Assembly (NCBI GenBank): GCA_032622095.1
Contig: CP136067.1
Span: 80,068,705-80,132,704 of the forward strand
DNA length: 64,000 bases
Source of the DNA: Siphonodentalium dalli
Taxonomy: Eukaryota > Mollusca > Scaphopoda > Gadilida > Siphonodentaliidae
Direction of reading: 5' to 3'
The notes under the pieces were generated by a model that ran no database searches, was not told the DNA's origin, and was given only the letters and a program-made list of their open reading frames with translations. Position numbers and translations under genes: made by a program. Shown piece by piece: positions 36,201 through 48,200 of this stretch (position 1 is its first letter; the number at the start of each line of letters is the position of its first letter).

Positions 36201-39200
36201 AAGGGTTAGCTCGATTATAAATACCCTAGATGACCCAATTGCATCTGTACCATATTAACAAATCATTACACTATACTTCATTTTATTATTTTCCCACTGG
36301 TGGCCATCTGTGTATTCCAATTTCCCACATTTTGTTCGTAACTCAAAGTAACCATTTTTTGTTGTGAATTGCTTGTCCTGGCAATAATAGACATCCAAAA
36401 CAAACAGCAGTACGTTAGTTATTGAATTATAATTCGCCATACCAGATACATTTTGAAAAGTCTTATATTGCAGTCATTATACGTACGATTAATCGATAAT
36501 TATCAATTATTGTTGGCTGATAATTGCAAGTTTCTTGTGGACATATATAGTTTCCACATACTTGAAATTGATCCCTGATATTTATGTCCAATTTCCACCA
36601 AATTTTATTTTTTTATTTTATTTGAATATTTCATAATGACAATATCTGAACTGATTCCATCGCACTGTCTTTGAACATGAACTTGAACAAGAATGTATGG
36701 ACTGTGTTATCCATGCTGTTCTCTATCCATCTATTGTAGGAAGTAGCATTGTGGGATACTTTTTACGGGTTACATTTGGAGGTCCAGTCTTTGGATTTAT
36801 TATGGCGAAAATAACCCTGTTCTTCCTGTCGGGAATCTTCAACGATGCTCTGGCTGAGATTACGCTCACACTCTCATCGACGTACCTCACATACTACATC
36901 GGTAAGTAAACTGTGCTTGATGGAGCTTTATCCCTTTCTATACTAAATGGGTTCTCCCTGTCAGTTAAAAAGTGTACATCGGAATGGTCTATTATTGATT
37001 TAGAGGGATGATAAGGTGATAAAAGCAGATGACAGATAAATAAAAGTGCAGAAGAAGTCCTATTTATTGAGGGAAATGTTTAGATAATAAGTTCAACAAA
37101 TGACGGTCAACAAATGAGTTCAACAAATGACAGTCATTTGTTGAACTTATTATCTGAACATTTCCTATGGTATTCTAACTACTCATCAATGATGCTTTAG
37201 TATAGAAAGGGTTAGACTTATTATCTGAACATTTCCTATGGTATAACTACTCATCAATGATGCTTTAGTATAGAAAGGGTCAGGAGATATGTACACTTTT
37301 TATCTGAAATCTCCCTCAGTCTAGTATGCCCCAACAATAAATAACAATGCCCTCTTTTTAGTAGCTTTCTGTCTCACAGCCTTTATTAGCTAATAGTCAG
37401 CCTCCAGTTGGCCTGTTATGATTTATGACCTGGCCATCTGCCTTTCAGCTGATCAGTTTTGTATCCTAAACGGGTCGCAAACAGCTCATGACGAATTTCG
37501 GCCTCTGCAGACGACATAGAGTTACTAATTCCCTCATGCTATCATAAATCAATTACCAGTTACGAGTACAAGTTTACAGCAATAAATTGTTTGCATGTTC
37601 CAATTTTATATCAAAATGTTGATCACAACAAAAACAAATTAATTTTTCTTTCTCTTTAAAAAAAAAAAAACGGAATAACCGGGGGACACACTAAAAGGTG
37701 TTGTCCGAGTTCGAGCCCGAGCCCAGTAAAAGGTGTAGTTGGGATTTTCAATTTCGTTTATTGTCGTTAATATAGCACGTACTGTACCCCATTTAATGTT
37801 GGAACGAGCATGAAGTGATCGATATCACAACTCTTGAAACTTGAAACTACTAAGTGGTTATACATTACGATTTATGTAATGGATAATATTCTGAGCAGAG
37901 GGGATTCGGTAAAAGAATAGACGAACTTGCGCCGAGTCTATTCTTGACCAAATTCCTGATGCTGAGAATATTATCTAACTTAAAACCCACCCATTGAATT
38001 GTCATTTGAGCCAACTATCCATTTGGTCTGGTCCACAGCTCTGTCTTGATTACCTGAGTATATGCCCACAGTTCAGCATGGACAGTTATTGTTGTCCACG
38101 GTTTCAATTATTATTTAATTAGAATTAGGACTCGCCAGTTGAGAGACGTTTCCTCCGAAGTTTGCGGTTGCGCTATGGATTCGGCCAGTGTATGTGAGCA
38201 ATTTATTTCTATCCAATTGTATTTGTTTATTTTTTTTCTTTCTTGATTTAAAGATGCCCCATCCAATTTGACATCAAATAAGTTAATATTACATAGAATT
38301 TATCAGGCAATAAAACATGAAAATAATGGTCCTTATGCATTACCAATACAGCACCACAAGAAACATCCAAAATAATGTGATCAGAATCATAAATAGCTTA
38401 TTTTCAAAATTTCTCTTCAATTTTCATTGTTGGTTGGTAATGAAGAAAAAACGCTCTTTATAAAATGTGATTTTCAGATATTCTGCCGCCAAACAACATG
38501 AAACCTGGTAAACTGCCTTATTATTAAGAAGTTGAAAGCACACAAGAAGCTTGCATAAATGGGTTTACTGATTCTTTCTCATTGTTGTCTTGTGTAGAAT
38601 ACGCAAGAATAGAAGTATTGAGAGACGTTTCCTCCGAAGTTGCTTACAACCCAGTGGCTTGGAATTTCCTAACTGTCCCTATTGTTGGGAGGAATCATGA
38701 AACAATTTGAAATATGAGTTTGAATACCGTAAAATGGGGTGACTTTGCCACCAACAGGGTGACTTTGCCACGTCACTGAGAAAAAGTTAAGAATTAACAG
38801 CTCAGCACCAATAACCAGATAGCTAAATGTTTCATATTTACTAATGATTTTACAAGTTCAGATTGTATCACATGTGCCACAAAACTTGATGTATACAAAT
38901 TCTGAAGGTCAAGGTCACCACGCGACCTTTATAGAACATTTTGGCAAATTTTCTACATAACTCCAAATTTGAAGGGTTTCTTCGACACCAGCAATGATAC
39001 ACACCTAAGGGAAAGTTCATGTTTATTGCTCTTTGGTCTTGTTTCCATGAATATATTTACTTTTTCCTGGTATTAGATTATTTAATTGTAATTTGGAAAA
39101 AAACAATTTCCATGTGAGAATTGAAATCGCTCGGGGTCACTTTGCCATAGTGGCAAAGTAACCCCGCATTAAATTAGAACAGAAAAATTTACAAGCCACA

Positions 39201-42200
39201 TATATTTATATAGAATCTATCACTTTACTTCAGTTAATACTGTTATTAGTATGAAAACTTGCATCTTCATGTATAAAAATTTAGCATGGTATTTCCTGAT
39301 AAGCCCTATTGCATAAAAACTGCAAAAAGCCTATAGATGGATATTTTTACCATTGAAGGCAATACCGTTTCGAACCAATATAATACATGTATTTGTACCA
39401 TTTTAGAATCATCGGTTTTATTCAGCCATGACTGTGGTGAACATTAAGTTACTAAGGCATTATCAAGCTCACAAATCTTCTCATTGCTTGGTAAACCTGT
39501 TATGTGGATTTCAGTCATTGGGAAGTATTTCTAATACAGGTGAGGGGGTGATATATCTTATACCACAAAAACCATCGCCGCGGGTCACCCACCTCCACGC
39601 AAAAACATCTCTGATGTGTAATCACACCACTACTCAAAGTTAATTCACATGTGTGTGCTGGTCACATACTATAGTATCAAACAATAGGACTAGAGTAAAT
39701 ATATGAATACAGGTGTAAAGTAAAGTGATTCAAGTGATCATCACAGAATACTATGCATTAATCCAGATGCCCAGCGACTGTATTATATGTACTGGATTAA
39801 CTGTAATTATGGTCTATCACTCATTTACAAAGTATCGGTACCTTCATCACAACCTGAGCAGATACATGTATCTTGGTGAGATCATCACCATAATCCATTG
39901 TATTGGATGCAATCTGGAAAAACCTGTGACTTGAAATTCTTAAGAGTATTTAGCTTAGGGCATGCTTTTTTGTGACTTTTCAGTGATAACCAAGACGCTC
40001 AAGATTGCGGAGTGAAGTTTATGATATCGTCCCATCAGTAGCATAGTTTTCTCCATGTGACACCAAAAACAGCCTATCCTAGTAGTTGTACAATATTAGC
40101 ACATGTATTATTTTGACAATTATGTGTTCTCTATATTTCGTAATCAAGATTATAAAGACATTTGTGATGCAGACCAGACTGGACCACCCTAGGTGGTCCA
40201 GTCTGGTCTGCATCACAAATGTCTTTATAATCTTGATTACGAAATATAGAGAACACATAATTGTCAAAATAATACATGTGCTAATATTGTACAACTACTA
40301 GGATAGGCTGTTTTTGGTGTCACATGGAGAAAACTATGCTACTGATGGGACGATATCATAAACTTCACTCCGCAATCTTGAGCGTCTTGGTTATCACTGA
40401 AAAGTCACAAAAAAGCATGCCCTAAGCTAAATACTCTTAAGAATTTCAAGTCACAGGTTTTTCCAGATTGCATCCAATACAATGGATTATGGTGATGATC
40501 TCACCAAGATACATGTATCTGCTCAGGTTGTGATGAAGGTACCGATACTTTGTAAATGAGTGATAGACCATAATTACAGTTAATCCAGTACATATAATAC
40601 AGTCGCTGGGCATCTGGATTAATGCATAGTATTCTGTGATGATCACTTGAATCACTTTACTTTACACCTGTATTCATATATTTACTCTAGTCCTAGGTGG
40701 TCCAGTCTAGCGTGGTCCAGTCCATTGACTAGGCAGTCCTGTCCGGTCCAGGCCATTCTGGTCTGGTATTCTTGTATGGAGTTGGACTGGTCCAAAGCGG
40801 TCTGGTCTACTTACATGTGAATGAATTACCCTTTTAGCCAAATCTATACATTATACTATACCAGGCCCATATAAAATGGACAATAGATACATGTGGCACT
40901 GTTATTTATAACACACATAGAAGCATACAGAGAATCGTACCGACAGGTGGCAAAGTCACCCCAACCCATGGGGTGACTTTGCCACCCAACTTTTTCAGTA
41001 CATGGACCATAACCACACATGAAATATATAGCATGAAGTTACCTGAGTTAAATGACTGTAGAACTGTTTTCTGAATTTAGCTTGTGACTGAATGCTGCAT
41101 AGAAATATGCCAAAAAGGTGGCAAAGTCACCCCGTTTTACGGTACTGTAAAATACTAGCATCTATATAAAAGTCTAACTCCATGAAAACTCAGGCCTCGA
41201 TTTGTTTTTTGTTTTAAACATTTTTAAAATCTGAACCTGACTGAAATCTGTAGTCTTACAATATATTATACTAGCAGGTGACCCGACTTCGTCCGGGCTT
41301 TGACCTTGAATTGACCATTTTGAAGGTCAAGGTCAGGTCGGGGTAACAATTTGACCCGTCCAAAACACTCCCCGGACAAAAGTATCCCTAGGTATAAAAT
41401 TTCGTCGAAATCCATCCGTTTTACCCGATTTGACCTTGAATTGACCATTTTGAAGGTCAGGTCGTGGTCACGATTTGACGCGTCAAAAACACTCCCCCGA
41501 CAAAAGTATCCCTAGGTGTCAAATTTCGTCGAAATCCGTTAATTTTTTTATTTAATTTGAGTTAATTCTGCCTTTTTAATCAAGTGAAATGATGGTACCC
41601 GTCCCGTGATGGTACCCGTCCCTAAAAGAGGTACGTTTGTGGGTACCCGTTTCAAGGTGAAGATCACCTCGGGCAGAAAAACTTACCCGATGAAAATCTC
41701 CCCCATTCCTTGGAACCCCTAAGTACGAAGACAGACATAAGAATCACACAACACACTCACGTCTGGCCCTAGACATAAGAATCACACTACACGCATGTAT
41801 ACGCTCTTTATCAACGACACTGCGGATACGAACGCTCTTTAACTATCAACGCGATTAACCCCACAGTGCCAAGGATGGTCATTTTGGTGACTGGGAGTGG
41901 AGAAGGGGTGCTGGGAGCTTCTCCAAAACGGTGGTAAACACTGCTCGTGTGTTTTTAACCTTAGATCAGCTGCTTAGATCGGAAGTTTGAGCTCAATCGG
42001 TCCAGCAATTTTCCCGGCCATAGCTAACACACAGACAGAAGTCCCAAATATATATTAGACTAGCTGGGTACCCGTCCTGACGGGGTAGAGACGTTGTGTT
42101 GTTTTTTTACATCAACACCCTGAAAATGGTGGAAATCGGCCCAGCGGATACCGAGGTACAGGCTCAAGGTCATTTTAAAGGTCAAGGTCACGCCGCAGGG

Positions 42201-45200
42201 GCATCCGGGTGTGACGAAATTGATCAGTGCATCAAACTACCCGTCCCGAGATAGAGGTATCAAGCTTCAAAAGAATCGAGTTACGCAATTTCAATGTAAA
42301 TAAACCAAACGTCTGTTACACGGCTTTAACAAAAATTTCGGCCTGTGGACAATGATGTTTAGAAGGTGATTCTTCCGTCCACTATTCTCCTCAAACCAAC
42401 CTCGAAGTCCACTGTGGGGACGTATCAGGCGCTGATCTGAGAAGAACAGATACTACACTTTGATCTCAGCCAAAAGGCCGAGAAGCGTAACTCTACAGGA
42501 CTTCGCACTAAGCGAGGTGTGGAAAATAAATGCTCATTGAAACTATCAAACTATAAAACAGTCAACAGTCTGAATTAACAAAAAGAATGTCTGAAGTCGA
42601 AGCGTTGCGTCGAACAACAAAACCTTCACCAGCCTCATATACAAACATAACTGTACAGGACTTCGCACTAATCGTAAATGCTCATTGTAAACTATAAAAC
42701 AGTCAAAAGTCTGAATTAACAAAAAGTATGTCTGAAGTCGAAGCGTTGCGTCGAACAACAAAACCTTCGCCAGCCTCATATACAGATAAAGAGCGTTGTT
42801 AAGTTAATCAACCCGAATATGGAAAATATAAAGAGCGTTGTTTGTAAGGCAATTTAGCTCAGCGGATCCGGAGATATGAGTTTTGAAGGTGAAGGTCACG
42901 CCGCCGAACAAATGGATGGGCCTATGTTGGTCCTCGGGTGATACTACGTGCCCGTACCAAGTTTCGTCGAAATCGGTTTAGCCATTTTAGAGTCCATCGC
43001 GGCCACACACACAGACACACACACAGACACACAAACTTTCCTCAAATATATATTAGATGTATAGCTCTAACTACAGACAAATTCAGACCGCCATTCTGTT
43101 TTAGTTTGATTTATTTGTAATTTGTAATTGATTAGCAGGTTTTGACTTGCCAATGATTAGTGAGATGGGAGAACAATTAAAATTTTTAATTGGAAAATTC
43201 CCGTCAAATGTTTTGACCGAATGTAGGAAATTCCCCACTAATTACTAATTATCCCCACCCCCATATTTACGCCCGAGTCCCTGTTACGACAGACGTTGTA
43301 TGTATATTTTTATTCTATTCTCTCAACTCACGACAGGAGCTAGCATTCTTAAAGAATGCCCTGGGTATTCTTAAAGAATGCCAATGCCCACGGGCATTCT
43401 TAAAAAAGAATGACCATGGGTGTTTAATAATGCTCATGCGATCAAAAAGCTTGAGCATTCTGCCAGATAAGAGCCGTGTCAGGGCAAAGGGATAACACGC
43501 CAGTGGGTTTTAATAAGAAATAATATCAGTTTCCTAAGGTGATTACAAAGCTAAAATGCATCATACATCATCATATAACTACTAAGTGATTATACATTTA
43601 CGATTTATTAAGAAACAATTTGGTTGATATAAGTACCCTATTACTTTATACTTTATACTCGGTAATTATATATGCACACACACAAAGAAGCTTCCATTTG
43701 AAGATGAATTTGAGATATTTGCATGCAAACTGTAAACTCGCCTTTATTTAGAAGCACTCGCATTGGGCTGAATTGGTGTCAAACCAGGAGATAGTTATTT
43801 TTTATATTGACTTCTTTCTTTGTCGATCGATCCGGTTCGATGGCAGTCGAGGGTCTTCTGCGCGGTATATTTGAAATCTTGAACAGATGGATATATAAAA
43901 GTAATATCTCATCAATTTATTGTACTAATTTTGTAGATTATATATATAATTATTTTTGTTTTTTTATGTGTTCAGAATCCCGCCGATATCACAACGGGGC
44001 GGCGCATCAGTAGTTACATTACAACTGGAAATAATATTCCGATGCTCTGACATAACCTGATTTCGCAAAGTAAATTTGTGCAATAAAAGCAGAAAGATCC
44101 ACTTTGAGTCATAAATTTGGAATTGCAATGGTCGAGTTCTCAAATTAAACAACAATTGTGACACTTAATGAATATGTTTCACAATTCGTTTGTGAAGAGG
44201 TTCACCTAAATTCAATATTGAGACAAATTTTTTTTTTGACGCAAATTTGCAACCAGTGAACCAGAGTGAACCATGTGTTTCTGTTTCGTTTGTTTTCATT
44301 TTGTCAGCCAATACGAGACTGAGTATATCAACATTTTGTAATTATATAGGAACATTTTGTAATATATAGGAACATTTTGTAATATATAGGAAGGCAAGAT
44401 GTAAATTTGTGCCTTCATTATAATTTTAGTTGATTAAAACAAATTTATTATAAAAGTCTTTTTTCATGGCTGAAGTGACAATCATAATGGAACTCGACAA
44501 GAAAAACATACGAGTGGCCAGTTCCGCAACTGTGATGTTGAGATTTTGCTTAGCTGTGGCCGATTTTAATTAGGACTGGGAAAATTTTTCATATTGCACT
44601 ATTTGAAAACATAAAATCACCATCTAAGATTCCAATAAATATCAATTTCAAGTTGTACGCAATTAATCAACAAGGAAGCATCTCTGACAACAAATTTTGT
44701 CTTCGTCACAATCACGTGTTTCTATTTCGTTTGTTTTCATTTTGTCAGCCAAAACAGTATTCTAAATCACCATTTTGCAAATCTAAAGCCTAGTAGAACA
44801 AAACACAATCAATGTAAATCGTCATTATTCCTCTTTATTCGCGTCTCAAATCCGAGTGTTGAAAATGCAAAAAATTAAAGACGTCAAAAGACGATATGGA
44901 CGCTACAACAAAAGACATCACATGCCGATATGGATGCCACATCAAAAGACGATACGTTGGAATAAGGGTAAATTGCCTCACCCCTTTATGACTGTGAGGT
45001 TGTTATTATACATGTACTTTGATTTGTGTGAATCATGTGATTACAAATTCAGCATGACCTGGACACACCCTCCTGTAAAATGTTATTTCACTTTAAGGAG
45101 AGACGTTCCTTGGAGTATCAGGCGTGCTAGCTGTTGTTGTCCTTGGAGTAACAATGAGTGCTGAGAGAACGTCTATTAGCCCTGAGGTGGAGAGATTCCT

Positions 45201-48200
45201 GCACAGGTATAAAACTGATATTAGCCATGAGGTGGTGCGAGTCCTTAACAGTATAAAACTGATATTAGCCCTCTGGTGGAGCGAGTCCTAAACAGGTATA
45301 AAACTGATATCAGCCCTGATGTGGAGTGATTCCTGCAAATGTATAAAACTGATATTAGCCCTGAGGTGGAGTGATTGCTGAACAGGTATACAACTAATGT
45401 TAGCCTTGCCTGGAGTGATCCTTGAAAGAGACCTATGTGAAACTGATATTAGCCCTGAGGTGGAGCAATTCATGTACAGTTATAAAACTGATATTAGCCC
45501 TGAGGTGGAGTGATTCGCGTACAAGTATTAAACTTATATTAACCTTGCGTAGAATTATTCATGCACAGACCTTCATACAACTAATATTAGCCCTGAGTTA
45601 GAGATATTTCTTCAGAGGTATAAAATGTATATTAGCCCTGAAGTGGAGGATTCCTGCACAGGTATAAAATAGAGAGAAATCAATTGGTGAAAAATTCACA
45701 AGGGGAGCCATCACTAAAAGGAGCTATTCTAAAGACAATATGTGACAAATAGTCCCGATCAGCTGATGCGCTCACCACGGACATAATTCACAGGTGTGGT
45801 ATTATCACTTTTAATTTACTGAGAAATCCTTATAAATCACGACCGAGTGTGTAATAAATAGAGAGTACTCAATTTGTTCTGAGAATTATATTAAATAATT
45901 CTCAAGAGGCGAGAGACGTCAATAAGAAATGAGTGCGCGTTAGCACACAAGTTTCTTGCCTAAAGGTCTCTCGCCTCAAGTCAATGATGTCACAAGAAAT
46001 AACGTTAATTCACTAGTGACATTACCATTTTTAATTAACCGCGTTTTCATTGGAACTCGCGAAGAGAAGTGTAATTGACTGATATTAACCCTGAGGTGGA
46101 GATCCAGTTGCATACTGGAAGTTTGATCGTTCTGCAGTGAAGTCGTCACTGAGACAAATTTAGTTTAAACAATATTTTATTCCAAATCAAAAGATATAAC
46201 ATAAACATTACACATACTGGTACATAAAGATTCAGAATGAGTATCAGACAACAAGTTGATATTAGCTTCTTTAACCCTTTCATGACGGGAGCTTATTTAG
46301 GCGCCCTATGGGTGACTCCCATATATATAAGAGAATGCACAATTGCACAGGGTTTTCGCCAAAATTCAGGAAGCTCCAGCCATGAAAGGGTTCGATCAAG
46401 ATTTGTATTTACATTAACAAACGTTTATTGGGGTAACTCAGTTCAGCGCCCGTACAACTTCCTGTTAATCGTACCTAAAGTAAACAACTTTCTGGTTGAA
46501 CTCAATTACATGACTCCTAGCTGCATGGTGACTTATTTGACATGCATTGTCAATGACAGACACTCTACTCCAAATTTGTGCATGCTTTACAGATGGTGCT
46601 GTTGAAGCGAAAATTAAAGTTAGTAGCTCTTGACCAATCAGAATGCATTGTTTAGCAACAAATATCCAACTTGAATTACAATGCAATTAACATTCTCACT
46701 ATTTCTTGATTTTTTTTGGTGCAAATTATAGGTTTTGGGAAGTCCTAGCTTATCTGACCAACACGCTGATATTCATTATTGTGGGCGTCGTCATCTCCCA
46801 GAAGGCGATGAACCAAATCCATGGAATTGATTGGTTCTACATGTTTGGATTATACTTTGGACTGAATGTCATCAGGTATTTAACCCTTTATCAAATAACA
46901 TATCTAGTTACGCCATATAGTCATATAGCCAACATCGCCAGGTTCAAGTTCAAAGGCAATTACGTTAGCCAACTAGTATGGTCTTTGGAGGTTAGACCCA
47001 GAAAATAATTGGTAAATTTTGGCAATTTTGATGTCATTCGACACGGGGAAAATCTCTTTTATAACATATCTGAAATCCACTAAAATCTAATTTGGGTAAA
47101 ATCCGGAATTCAAGATGGCGTCCAATATGGCCGCCGATAATAATGGAAATCACAAATAGGTAGTTATTCATGAAAATCTACAATGAAAATGCGAATTCGG
47201 CACCAACATATATCACTGATTGCAACCAGTATGTTGTGGAAGGTGTGTGTAGCCAAGCATGAATCAACATTAAAGATGGCTACCAAAATGGTCACCGAAA
47301 ATTGTCAATTTTTATGTTTTGTTCAGATGAATGCCAAAACAACTCTTCAGTTGTGCATAACCGATGCTAGACTCATTAAATATTTAGTCAATACTATTTG
47401 CCACCACAATGAGTCCCACATATTAGAGCCAAATTGTTCCAACGAAGCAGTATCTACTGCAGGACCAAACATGATGCACACTTACAATGGAGGCTTCCTG
47501 GAAATTATGTAGAGATTAATCAGATTGCTTATGAAACTGTATAATATTGCCATAGTGTCCATTTTTATGTATAACCACAATTCAGAACTTTTCCATCAAA
47601 TATATGGACATCAGTGGTCTAGTCTGTATGGTGCATAAGCAATGACATTATGCGGCAATGGGTCATCCAGGGATGGCGAAGCTGGAAAGGACACTGAAGA
47701 GCACGTAATCTGGGGTTCATGCAATTGCAAAGGGAGGGTAGCATAAGTATAATTTGTGTATGTGGTCAAACTAGGAGTTTTATATCCCTCTAATATGAAA
47801 AATGTTGAATATTTCTTCACTTCCATCCATTCAATTGATATGGAGATGTATTTGAAAATCACAATTAAAATTTACCTAGTTGAGGGTCATTTTCGAAATT
47901 GGTTGGACCTGATTTGGACAAGCCTTCTGGGGTTGCTTCAGTCAAGCGCACAACTCTGTGAATATTTTCGAGGAGGAAAAATGTAATGTTGCCCACATAG
48001 AAAATTGATGTTTCTAAGTATCTTCTTAATAAATTTTGTCGTTACAAGTTCCAGAATGATGGTAACGGACGTACCTATTTTCGGTAACTGACGTACCCTT
48101 GTGAAACTAAGATCATTGGGCCCATCAATTGTGGCCAAAATCAATTGAGAAGTTATTGAAACATAACAAAGTAAACAGTCTAATATCATTGTAGCAAGTG

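Larger units (their letters stand above)
30945..36739 (+). other. SLC9C intron 4
   Basis: A 5.8-kb intron made mostly of insertions: the TTAA MITE at 31046-31447, inverted ends of a larger element at about 31620-31690 and 35690-35765, a dispersed repeat at 32308-32740, a decayed LINE at 33790-34660 and a CTCTTGTT-ended repeat at 34819-35408. Confidence 0.65.
42060..43058 (+). repeat. Related dispersed repeat enclosing a U2-like sequence
   Basis: Begins TAGCTGGGTACCCGTCCTGA directly after copy 4 and ends CTCAAATATATATTAGAT after a CACACACAGACACACA run. The middle (42404-42786) is foreign to the other copies and consists of a U2-like sequence and a duplicated 160-bp unit. Confidence 0.65.
36902..45097 (+). 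other. SLC9C intron 5
   Basis: 8.2 kb. Contains a TTAA-type MITE relative (36932-37320), a possible aminopeptidase pseudo-exon (38595-38711), the 2.4-kb palindrome-bearing element (38727-41142), two dispersed repeats (41270-43058) with a U2-like sequence, an inverted cluster of ATTCTTAAAGAATG at 43350-43425 and a triplicated 22-mer at 44334-44395. Confidence 0.65.

Noticed and set aside
39725-40655. Identical 69- and 71-codon frames on opposite strands
   Set aside because: They are mirror images created by the perfect palindrome and have no recognisable domain.
42546-42779. 77-codon minus-strand frame with an internal repeat
   Set aside because: The repetition reflects the 160-bp DNA tandem duplication upstream of the U2-like sequence; no protein family is evident.
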